A stretch of DNA of 64,000 bases, taken from the NCBI GenBank assembly GCA_963921425.1, contig OY992837.1, forward strand, positions 16,961,896 through 17,025,895. The letters are read 5' to 3'. The notes under the pieces were generated by a model, which made no database searches, had not been told where the DNA came from, and saw nothing but the letters and a program-made list of their open reading frames with translations. Shown here one piece after another: positions 24,349-36,300 of this stretch. Made by a program: the position numbers and the translations under genes. The DNA comes from Dryas octopetala (taxonomy: Eukaryota > Streptophyta > Magnoliopsida > Rosales > Rosaceae). Numbering within the stretch: position 1 is the stretch's first letter; every line of letters begins with the position of its first letter.

Positions 24349-24357
24349 TATTTAAAA

Positions 24358-27149
24358 TGTTGTCTTGTCTATATTTTTGCCTTTCATTTTATAACAGTTC
24401 AGTTCAATAATATGCTTTTTTTTTCCATTGGAAGAAAGCATATATTTGTTGGGTTATTGATTAGAGGGAAAATTACATTTGTGGTCTGGTCTCAGTAATT
24501 TTGGTTAGGTTTCATTAAGTATTGGTTTAGTTTGCAGATTTGCAGTTTGGGAATAAATTTCATTTTATGTTTGGTAAATTTGTTGTTTTTTATGTGGGGT
24601 ATGACTGTATGAGATACCCATTAAGAGGGGAATTTTGAAGCCCTTGGGCTTCCTTGGTTGACCTGATAAAAATTTAGGCTATTATTTATTTGTTGGAGTT
24701 GTTTTTCTTTAAAATGTTTTAGGACTTTGTTACATAATGTGTTAACTCGGTATTCTAAGATGTTTTATCTATGTTATACTTAGTATTTTTAATGTAATTT
24801 TGGACATTAGTTGATTAGTTGACAAAAAAATAAGAAAATTTGGTAAAACACGAAACGACACGAAAATTAACGAGTCAAGTTTGAGCTTAGCATAATTGCA
24901 AATGAGACGAAAACAACACAACATGAACACGCTAAAACACGATGCATTGCCAAGTCTACGATTTGGGCTTGATATTCCCAATGTCTATGAAGCATTTATT
25001 GTGGGCACTTGTTAACAAATGGCATCCACTAAAAATATTATTTTAAACATAATAAATGAGGATATTATTGGAAATCATTATGCAAACCAAACAAGACCTA
25101 AGATTCTTGTAGTTCCAATTATGGTAATTTTGCCCATGTAATTTCCTAACGGAAAATGCTAAGAGTCTCAACATTTGCTAAATCTATGATATGCTCACTC
25201 GTCCACATTGCAGTGTTATTTTTGTCAAACAAATTGACAGAATTAAGTAGGGGAGGGAAAATCATCCAACAAACCGCCCGAAGCACAACCGAAACAATCA
25301 AAGGGGAGGGAAATCGATCCAACGGCAGGCGGTTTTCTACCGAACCGACGGTTGTCGGTAGCAGTTTGAAAATCTCAAACCATCGGAAAACCGCTATTGA
25401 CCGACTCTATATTTTTCTTCTCTGCTTCATCTTCTTCTTTTTTTCTTTGCTTATTCGTACCAGCCACCAAACTCAACAACACCTAGCTGCAAGTCTGCAA
25501 CGTGGCTGCCGCCAGCTCTGCCCTCCTCAAAACTGCCCAACTTCGGTGCTGTGTTGCCAGAGGTGTTGCAGGTGATGGAGCCGAAGAAGAAGAGATCGTG
25601 GCAATGCCCAGAGCTGGCAGTGTTCCCGAAGAAGAAGAAAGAGGAGAGAGAAATTGACCGACCACCACCGATACTGAAGTTGTCGGTAACCAAAGGTGTC
25701 AGAGGCGGTAGCGGTTGCGTTTCTCCCCCTTTCGCCAGTGTCAACACGATTATCAGTTGCGTAATATCGGTTCAGTTATCGAACAGATTCCACCCCTAGA
25801 ATTAAGTATGTTTCTTCAAAGTGAAACCATTAGAAAATTATCGGGACAAAATTGACACAACAAAAACTTTAGTGAAATCTGGCTCTAACAGTAAGGAGCA
25901 AAACCTTAATTCCACCTTAACTAAAGTGATTCAAATTTAAAATTAAAATTAATTATAATCCTATTAAACTTTCTTAAACATAAGACAACATTCTACATTA
26001 GGTTTGGGCATCAACCCTGAAAAACCGACCAACTTGCTCGAGTCTGATTAAGTCGGGTCTAGGTCATCGCGAGTGAGCCAACACTACCAAGCTGCCAAAC
26101 CGGATTATAATTGGGCCGATATTGGTTTTGAGCCTCCACCGACCGAAACCAATCCAACCGGCCCGCTTCATCCCCATCACCTTCACTAGACCATCACCAT
26201 CACCCGACCAACTAGACCTTCATCATCACCATCACATTCACCTTCAGTCGATCTCCTCCACCAACGAGCTCCACCACCACCACCATCATCGATCTCCTCC
26301 ACCACAAACTCCATCACCATCAAATCGACTCTCTCTCTCTCTCTTTCTCTGCGCTGTTGATCTCCTCCACCCATTATCCGACCCACCATCCAACCACGAC
26401 CCGCACCAACAAACTGACTAGAGAACTAGTCAATTACGACTTGGAAGAATGGCAAACAGCCACCTCGGTTTGCCCGGCAGTTTGGGCACCCACCCAACCC
26501 ACTCCGCTCGAGGCCCACCCCTATTCTACATGATCATTACTTGAACATTCAAATCCAGCCATTTTAAGTTCGATCGAGTCCAAGGCTTATGAAAGTCAGG
26601 CTAATCTACATCTTTGGTGAAAATGATTGATTGGTTGGCTCATGAGAGGTTTGAAATCAAATATCTAACCTCCCATGCATCATGAATCCCTTCAAATTTA
26701 GGACAAGACTGGACTTGAAACTTACAGCAGATAACAATAAGAGATGAATAAAAATAAATAATTAAGAAGGTACGAAGAAGAATGCACCTTTAGAGAAGAT
26801 ATAGAATCATAAATCATTTCCAAGAGATGAATAAAAATAAATAATTAAGAAGGTACGAAGAAGAATGCAACTTTAGAGAAGAAATAGAATCATAAATCCT
26901 TTCCGCATTCAGTACAAGACTGCAGTTAACTTACATCAGGTTCAATGTGCCTTGAATTACTAAGGCCTAGAAAAGCAGTATGAAAAAAGCTGTGCCTATG
27001 ACATGGTTAACTAGCTTCACCAAAATCGCCATGAGGTTGACAATAATGCTGAACAGTATAAAAACTTAAGTCCTTCCTACCCAGGTCTATACACCTCTAC
27101 ATGTTCCTTCAAAGAGGCAGTCCAAGTCAGTGTGATCTACATCAGCAGT
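24358..27149. other. Gene-free repeats downstream of the NEMP-like gene
   Basis: No supported gene. 25270-25790 and 26000-26520 are blocks rich in ACCGAACCGAC/CGGTTTT and CAACCGGCCC words, looking like diverged repeat sequence. 26200-26400 is a CAC/CAT-rich low-complexity run. An 83-bp tandem duplication is at 26741-26906. Confidence 0.4.
26741..26906. repeat. 83-bp tandem duplication
   Basis: Two adjacent copies starting GAGATGAATAAAAATAAATA at 26741 and 26824, differing at only a few positions. Confidence 0.9.
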
Positions 27150-27485
27150 TACGAAATATAACCTAAGCCAACTGCAAATAGCAAACCCCAAGATTGTTGA
27201 TATGATATTCTATGCCAGTCACTACCACTTCAGAAAACCAAACCGATCCTTGCTTCCCACAACATTCTCATTGGTAGAATCTGACTCACTTCCCACAGTT
27301 TCATCTACATCAGAAGTTAAAAAATACAACCTAAGCCAACTTCAAAAAGCGCACTGCATGGTTGTTGATATGATATTCTTCGCCAGTCACTACCAATTAA
27401 GAAAACCAAACCGATCCTTGCTTGCCACGACATTCTCATCGGTAGAATCTGATTCACTGCCCACAGTTTCTTCTGAGCTTTCGCT
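27150..27485 (-). repeat. 168-bp tandem duplication spanning the stop codon of the NEMP-like gene
   Basis: Two copies offset by 168 bp. The upstream (coding) copy contains the last codons; the downstream copy, in the 3' UTR, still encodes a near-identical tail (ETVGSESDSTNENVVGSKDR, then FGFLKW and a stop). The first stop ends translation, so the second copy is not translated in the current frame. Confidence 0.85.
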
Positions 27486-30463
27486 TGGAAGGAGTTGTAT
27501 GCGGTCAGCATGCTCAATGATCCAATCAGTGAATTCAGGAGATGCTGCCCATTCTGCTAGAGCTTGCCGGGTTGATTCCTGTGTGAAATCATCCCACTCT
27601 TTCTTTGTGAACTTCTTTCGGTTTCGCATCTTGTGGAAGGTTGAATAGTGTTCTGGTTGATTACGTGCCCCAAAGGATGCTGACATGACACCTGCAACAA
27701 ACAGAAACAAATAGAATAATTGAAAGTGTCAAATGGCAGTCACACAACCTTGCCCGATGTGTCAGACATTTATAAAGTGATCGGTGAAACAAGACACTAC
27801 AAAACTTCACTGGGTTAAAGGAACAGAAATTGCAAGGGCATCTGACTTTGTTTCACCCGAACATTAAAAAAGAAAGTAATGAGAAAGTCGAGGGGCATAA
27901 GAGCCACAAAATAGAGAGAAAAATCTTAAAGAATGATTCACGCTTTAAAAATCACAAGTGGAAAACAATTTCTTCCACTCGAAAAATCAATATCTTGGTC
28001 ATCAGAACTATATGATAAATTCATTTTTAAAAGTTTTAAGATTCAGGCAAAAGATCTGAAAATGCTTGCAAAGAACTAAAAATTACAGATTGTGCAAAAA
28101 CATGCACTCTAAGGGATTCCTCTTGCATGATAATTAAGGCTGAAAGGGAATGAATATTGCAATTGTTTAACAAAACAAATAACCAACCCAAACTCTGTAA
28201 AAGTAGATAAGATAAGGATATTTCTACTACTGAGCAGTTGCAACAAATGATCAATCAAAACATATATCTTTGTAACAACACACCAAAAAAGCCAACAACA
28301 GAAAGTAATACCTTTAACAGGAGAGTCAGACCAAGCAGATGGACTCCTTGGACCGTTCCAGTTCTTCCCTTGAGGGCTGGACCTGCTAAGAAATTCTGGA
28401 CGACTGTGCTTTCGGGCTTCTCTTCCCTGCTGCAGCCAAGGACTCCCACTTCCAGCATAGGACTGATGCCTGGATGAAATCATGGGAAAATGTTTTAATG
28501 TGAAAAACGTAGGATGAAATGGACCAGCTGCAAATTAATCTGGGATACAAATTGTTGTCATTAAATGCTAAGAACATAATGACCATATTCCCATGAAAAT
28601 TAAAATAATCTCTTAATCAATAATCAGGACTGCATCTATTCATCTAACCAAATTTTCTTGAACTACTCATTTTTCCCTTCCAAATACAAAATTTAGTCAG
28701 AATTGCTACACTTATTTCAAGGAAAATATACTGTTCATGATAAAGTTTCAATTAATTGAATGATCAGACAGTAATAAATTATACCTACAACATAAAAACT
28801 TGAAAACTATTCCCAGTAAGATGCATTCACTTATTTAATGACGACTTACATTGTTGGATGCCATTTCAGAGAAGTGGTAAGCTTGCAGATAGCCCAGCAA
28901 GAAACCAAAGCCCCCATTGCTAAAGGAGTATCGAGAGTGCTCTGAGAAATAATGAAACAGGGGAAAAACTTAGATAATAATAACATATGAGAAATGCAAA
29001 AGCAAACACACAAAACCTTGGCAATTACATCAATATATAAAACTAGTTTTAACAGTAGACTACTCCTGTACTCCAGAATCAACCAATCCAATAGCAAGTG
29101 ACCGTGGGTCCACAAGACAAATGTAAAATAAAAGCAGATTTATCTACAAGCTAAATCTTAGGACACAAAGACATCAGCTTATATTCAGAGAATTCGAATT
29201 ATTCTCCTCTGATACCCTTGGGCTAAAAAATTGCTCTAAACTTTGTTTGCACTAAAATGTTCATGCAAAAATAATTTTAGCTAAAAGCAGGAATTCACCA
29301 TGACCTAGTAGGATTCATTTGTTACACATGCTAGTTGGAAATCTGATTATAGAACTGTTAACACAAATACCCAAGCATTGTTTCTGTCTGCAAATGAGTA
29401 CTTCTCTTCTTAGGGTCCATGTAATAGTACAGGTACAAATTGCATCAGTAATATCCCAAATTCAGATTATGCAAGCACAAACAAAATTAAAAATGAAATG
29501 TTTCTACTTCAATATCAATAATACAGCCAAAAGGAATGCAAGAGAACACCTGCAAGATGGAGGTGGTTCCAACGACACGCATTGCCCACTTAACAAATTG
29601 GGCTATACCAACATCAACTGTTCCATCTTTTGAGACGACAAACTTCCTCACAATCCAGTACCCTAATGCAGCTCCTGCAAGGATAATTCCCACTAGCAAA
29701 AATATAGAGACCTGCAAGCAAAAATTGACAAGTAGGTAAGGCAATATACCATCATGTAATCCAAGAAAACGCATCAGATGCAGCTAAATTAATATAAAGT
29801 TTTCTTCCCTCCATTTTTCTTCACACAAGTAATTATGAAAAGGCCTTATAATATAACTCTTACAAATTAGTTTGATTATCTCTCTTGCTAAACTATTAAT
29901 TTGAACACATGCATGCACAAGACATCCTGATATTGTTTGTTGATGAAGGCTCTATTACCAATACTAAGCACGGCATCAAAGCAAAAATAAAAAAATAAAT
30001 ACAATTCTCTAAGTAAACTAGTGGACATGTGGGATCCAAAATACACAAATTCGTTGTATAAACTTGCCTCTTCAAATGATGTACTAATGTTATGTAATTT
30101 GTCACAAAACTGAGATCCCAAAAACTACAGGAAACCAGCCCATCAAAAATAGGTTAATCTAATGTTTGACAATGATATAATATAAAAAAAATCCATAATG
30201 ATAGTAAGCCCTTTATCCTCCACACTGCTACCACCTATCAGTGCCATTAAAAGTCTTCTAATCCTTGGGTCACCCCACCAAAAAAAGTCTTCCAATCCTT
30301 CATATGTAGATGGACGCACAAATAGCTACAACACATTTCAGAAAGCATTTAAATTAAATTAGGTAGAGGTGATTGTGTAGGATTACAAATAAGCTTCAAA
30401 TTTTCTCCCAGTGAAGGCAGAGATGAACAAGGCTTTCAATATACACCTTACACAAATGAATGT

Positions 30464-30533
<70 letters not shown>

Positions 30534-33358
30534 AAAACAAGTATGAAAAGGCACAAATGACATATCGTTGATATTTCTTGATTCCATATTTTCACTGATA
30601 TTTATAAAAAATAATGGAGAAGATACATTATATTGGAATTGGAACCACCAGCATCCAAAATATTACGAGAATATTGCCAGTTTAAAAAAAATTAAGGGAC
30701 AAATACTTACCGGGTTGTGCATCTCTTCACTTAGCCCAAAATTTACCAGAATTGAATTTACCATCACTGAAAACTGATGAAAAAGAAAAGATCCGGCTCC
30801 AAGCTGTAAAAGGAAAACAAATTGTGAGATTTACTTGCATTATACATTATATGAAATTATATAAGTTACTTACTCTCAAGCAACAGAAGAATGAAGAAAA
30901 ATCTTACCACCGATCCATATATAGTAAGATAGAAGACATTTTTTCTTCCAGTTGGCAACAATTTCATTCCCTACAAGATTAATGAAAAAGCATGACGAAA
31001 AACATTCCAACAAATTTGCAGATGAAAGATAAATATCATGAAAGCCTGAGTTACCCTTTTTTTTTTTTTTGAGGAGATCTGAAATTACCATTCAAACTAT
31101 CCCAAAAAATAAAAGCATGCAGACTAAACTCTTCATGGTTCTCTAAGCCATGTGGGAAAGAGAAAGTGTATCGATAGAGGAAAGAAAGTGAATTAATTAA
31201 AAAAAGAGAAAGATAAAGGATACTAAATGACCAATATTTAGGACTACAACTCTAATTACTTTCTTTTCTATTACCTAAATTAATTTAAAAGATTCCCTCC
31301 CTCAACATTTGGGCTAACACCAAGAGCTTGGGATCAAAAGGATTTGATCAACTAACAAAGAATTTATTCTCTGTTTTCCTTCCGGAAGGATACCAAGCTT
31401 TACTATGGCATTTTTCTATTTATAACTCTACCCTCCTATCTGTCTATTCAATAAACTTTAGTAAAATCTAAGTTATCTTCGACATATGTGTATTTGCTAA
31501 AATTTATAATATATACTGGATAAGGTCATAAATTCCGAGGTTAATCATGTGCCTCTGTCTGTCTGCTTGTCATGCAAAAAAAGAAAAATTGAAAGTAAAA
31601 AATATACTAAATGAATTTTAAAGAAAAATATAACCCCATTCGATTTGCTCTAAAATACATCTGAACCACGCAAAAAAAAAGTACCTGGAAAAGAAGGATT
31701 ATAATGACCAGAAAAACTCCTACAGCCATTGAACTGCTATAATAAAAAGGAACCCAACTGCTGACAATTGGTGCCACCAATAGCAAAATGAATCCCAGTG
31801 CCAGACACACAAGGCGCCATTGCTGAGAATCTGCACAGATAGAGTTAAGATAATTATCAAAGCCGGCAAATTGTAGCATACGAAATTAATGTCAGCTGTA
31901 TTTTATTTTATTTTTGACAGACCTTCTTCAACAGTGATGGTGACATTTCCGGATATTGCACCAATGAGCTTGACATCAACATATTTTTCCTCATAAGGGG
32001 ACATGACAGAGCTCCATAACCCTTTCTGAAGATTTTTCCAATCATCCTTTTCACACTGACATAATCCAAGTGAATCATTCCTACAAACAATTAATGAGTC
32101 AGACAGACCAATGCACAAGAAAAAAAAAGTGTATTTGTAGGTCTTTGGTGTTTGTGTGTGTGTGTGTATGGGAAGGGGGGGGGGGGGGGGGGGGGGGAGA
32201 GGAGAGGGAGAGGGAGAGAGAGGTGAAGAGGGAAAATGAGTAAGGGACAGCACAGAGAGAGGGAGGGAGGGCAATAGAAAGCATGTACTCAACAGCAAAG
32301 ATAAGACATTTCACTCACCTATGAAAGCAGACCTGAATTTTGCTATGCAATCTCTCCGGGATTACAACTGATGGAGACAAAGTAATCCGAACTGAACTTG
32401 CATAACTTCCAAGTTTTAATCTGGATATACCAGAAACTCGTACCCGTTCACACAGTAAAACATCTTTAGAACCAGCATTAGCCGAGTACCCAGAAAGCGG
32501 TGCTGGATTGACATCTAGTACTGGGTTTTCAAGATCAACAACTGTGATATTAAATTTCTAAAAGTTATTTTCAGATATATAAACAAACCCAGAAACTATA
32601 AAAGCAAAAAGTAAACATAGAGACCTCAGTCAATCGAACTCTTCAAAGTTCAATATACCTAAAAATAGGTACTACCAGATTTAAAATTAAAATCATAGCT
32701 AAGTAAAGTGTACAGATTAGTGAATGTTATTGATCTCACTATAATAGTAACCTGAGTGGTACTGTAATAAGATGCAGACCAAATCTAAAAACGAAATCAT
32801 ATTACACTAAAAGATTGAAAATGACATAATTTTTTAGGCCAAAATAGACATGTTCTAAAAGTCATATTCTTTTAACCAGCACAAATTGGCCAACAATTTG
32901 ACACTTCACTCAAGCAATAGCTCAAGCCAGATAAACCAAAGCGGTATAACGAAACCCTAACACTACCTCATGGTTACCAAGAAAAACAAACAAACGTGAA
33001 GACAAAGGCGTAATAGAACTAATAATTTCCATTACAAAAGAACAAAACGCAACTATGCCAAATAAATGCAGAACAAGTCAAGAAGAAGTTTTTCTTTCCT
33101 TGAATGGAAAGAAATCAAAACCCAGATGCTCAAACATACAAAGTTCATTGCTTTTCCTATTTTCTCAGTAACCAATCAAGCCACAACGTACCCACAAACA
33201 TTAAGAAATTTGAAGGTAGAGGAGGGAAAGCAACTAAAAGAAGGGTAGATACCTTTGGTAGTGATCGCGTGAGTGGCACGTGAGAGGGTCGAAAGAGAGA
33301 GGCAGAGAGAGAAGAGAAGAAGAGTGGCGAAGGATGAAGAGCCCATTGCAGAGCCCAT
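27390..33358 (-). CDS. NEMP/PNET2-family nuclear envelope membrane protein (DUF2215)
   Basis: Family members sit in the inner nuclear membrane and link to the lamina-like meshwork. Ten exons with GT-AG borders give one frame of 500 codons: 33253-33358, 32319-32541, 31923-32080, 31685-31830, 30908-30970, 30711-30803, 29550-29711, 28850-28941, 28312-28469, 27390-27691. Residues 1-31 form a signal peptide (LLLFSLCLSLSTLSRATHA). A lumenal domain follows to about 165 with paired Cys (SLGLCQCEKDDW). Then come membrane segments at about 169-189, 195-211, 238-252, 264-284 and 325-342, around the conserved core 'GMKLLPTGRKNVFYLTIYGS' and 'GAALGYWIVRKFV'. The C-terminal tail is hydrophilic (KKEWDDFTQESTRQALAEW) and ends in an acidic stretch. 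The gene looks intact. Start chosen because it yields the signal peptide; a second Met at residue 5 is possible. Confidence 0.88.
30461..30530. repeat. Compound (GT)n(GA)n microsatellite
   Basis: About 13 GT followed by about 21 GA units, downstream of ATGAATG. It lies within intron 6 of the NEMP-like gene. Confidence 0.95.
32151..32232. repeat. GT repeat, 23-base G run and GA-rich tract in intron 2
   Basis: (TG)n, then 23 consecutive G at 32175-32197, then GAGAGG/GGGAGA repeats. On the transcribed strand of the NEMP-like gene (minus) this is a C-run in RNA; on the plus strand it could fold as a G-quadruplex. Confidence 0.9.
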
Positions 33359-36300
33359 TCGCTACTCTCTGCGTTCGAAAGAACGAAACGAAAAGAGAAA
33401 GGCTTTTGGCTCTGAATCTCTGAATTCGATTTTTATTTATTTATTTGCGCGTTGTTGGTTAAAGGGCAAAATTGTCATTAGCCCAATATGTTCTCCTCAT
33501 GTTTATTGCGTCTCTGCTACGCTACGCAGTGGCACACTCGACTCGAGAAGAAGCCGTTGTTGTTGCCGAGTCCCGAATTGCCACTGTAATTTGGGAAACT
33601 TAACACTAGTTTGGTAATTTTGTGAAAATAATTTATGTAAAGTAAAGTTGTCATAAAATATAACCATTCGTGAAATAAAGCAGCTTAGTATTTAATAATT
33701 TGTATTTTTTAGAAGTGCTGTGAAATATAATTAACTGGGTACCATAATCCACTATGAAGCAAAGCAATATAGTGTTTGGTAAATGAAAAATTCTATTTAG
33801 GGAGACTTCTATTTATGTCTTTTAATTTTACATTCTACATACTAAAACTTTATGGTTTTTAGAATTCTAACTAAACTATAATAATATTGTAACCATTCTA
33901 CGTCACATAATATTTGTCCATTGATTTTTATTTTTTTTCATGCATACCAAGCGCTGAATGCTCTGCAGCCAATGTCAAGTGTTTGACAGTACATTTTTGC
34001 TTTTTCCTCGAGCCATCGGAACTAGTTTGTCGGGTTTATGTTATGTTTAACTTCGAACCCTAAAATCTTAAAGTTAAAACCTAATATGCAGCCTCCACAA
34101 TCCCCATCATACATAAAGACGAAGCCATGATTTGATAATATGATGGGCTAAATCTCTAAGCTATTTTTTTTTGTTTTCCAATGGAAGATTTTGTTGAAAT
34201 TTCAACCTTCTATGATACTTTAGTTTGTTCACTGACCACTAATTATGATTTGTAAAAGGACACTATAATTATTACACAAGCTAACAACTTCATAATATCT
34301 GTAAGAAAAACTAATAAAATCACTTTAAAATCAACAAGCAAATCAGATGTGCATTTAAAAAAATAGTGTAATCAAAGCTAATCAATGACAAACGCAACAA
34401 ATCACAATGAAAATTGAAGAAAATAAATGAAAACTTGAGGAGTTGATGCATAAAACTTCCAACCACACCTAAATTAAACCCCCAAATTTAAAAATGAAAT
34501 TAAAAGCTTAATGTAACTATTATTAAATCTTAAAAAATCAAAAACTAAAAGGAGAAGAAGAATATATGGGGTTTATGGGTGAATGAGGTTGTGAGGCTTT
34601 TTTTTTTTTTTTTTTGCCAGGGAGGTTGTGAGGCTTAGAAGAAGAAGATGGTCCCAAAAACAACAAGAAGAACTGAATATTTGGATAGAGAGATAACCCT
34701 GGAGTTGAGGAAGATTTGAAAAAGAAAAAACATAGAAATTTGAAAATGAGAAGATAGGATTAAGGTCAGACAGGAGTGGGAAAAGGTTATGTCTGAACCT
34801 GGATGAAGTGGCTGGGGTGGCCTGTGGGCTGGCTTAGACTAGAATACATGCCTAAGAATTTATTTATTTATTTATTTAGATGCATAGAGAGTGAAATCTT
34901 TCCTTGGGAGCCTCCAAATAAGGTATGTGTGCATATATATATTTTTTCTACAAATTGTTGTGCATATAACGCTTTAAAAAAAAATTGTTCGTGTTGGTGG
35001 ACTAGTATTGAACACGATAATGAATTTCAGTGGGTGTCAACCAAATGGGCCATACGGCAGGTAGTTACTGAACAATATACTCTTATTCGGTTAGCATCCA
35101 CTGAACAACCCACAAGTATTAATCGGAACCCTCCCACCTAATACACATAAGAAGCAAATATTTTTGGAGTCATTTGGTAGGAGTGTTTCTAAAATACTAA
35201 ACTAATTCGGTGGCTAGCTACTGAATACTCTCATCGTATTCGGCCTACCAGTACCGAATGAACTCACACCATGAACATTCCATCAACCTCATAAACCTAC
35301 AAAAAAAATCAAATTATTGTTTTCAAATTCATGCAGAAATATCACATCTGTCAACAAGAATGAAGAATCAATCCCTTAAACATAGGAAAATTACCTAAAT
35401 GATGAAAATTGCCACCAAGAAGTTGATGTGAGATGGGTTGCTGCAATTTGGTGGGGTGGCGGCGACGGTAGATGGTGGTGATAGTGGTAGACGATTGTGG
35501 TAGACCAGGCGAACGCTGCGGGGGAGGGGAGCCTTGCACCGACGATGGCGGTAGGTCCAGTCTAGCGTAACTTGTGTTTGAATTTGGGTATGTTGGGTAT
35601 GAGAGTTATTTTGAGTAAGAAAATAAATTTCAGTGTTAGTATTAAGTATGCAAAAATGAGAGTATAGCAGTCAATTGGGTTGAGTATAATAAGAAAATTA
35701 AGAAATTAAAAAGTTAATGTTGGGTTGGGTGCAGTGAGCTAGAAGGTTAGGTAAGAAGAAAAAATTATTGGGTATAATTCTGTAAGCTTCTTCTGCAGTC
35801 TATTCTTTTTCTGGTTAATGTACTGTGTAGCAGTCAACGGTCAACCAAGATTGAAAAAATACAACACTAAATAGCAGAATGAGTTTGAAGATAAGCCATA
35901 ATCGCCTCTTCATCTTTGAGCCCAAACTCCAACAGCTTGATGCCAGTCCCAACTAGCAAAACCGACGAGCAAAGTCGCGAATTGATCGAGTGGACTCAAA
36001 TTGAAAACTTGCAAGTATATTTTTATTTTATTTTTTTTACAATAGGCACGTAACATTAATTTGGGTTATGTTTTAAAGGATATTACTTTTATGTATTGTA
36101 TTGTATTGTCATGTCTTTAGATGAAACACAATTTATGTGCATATTGTGCATATTGTGCCCATTTATATGCAAGTATTGTGCATATAATTATAAAGTAAAT
36201 CACGTAGGAAGTGCAGCTGGATCGTTTGAATTCGAACTAGAGGATAAAGATCGATAAGTTCTAACTTCTAATCTTTAGTTTCCACATTCCAATTAATTTT

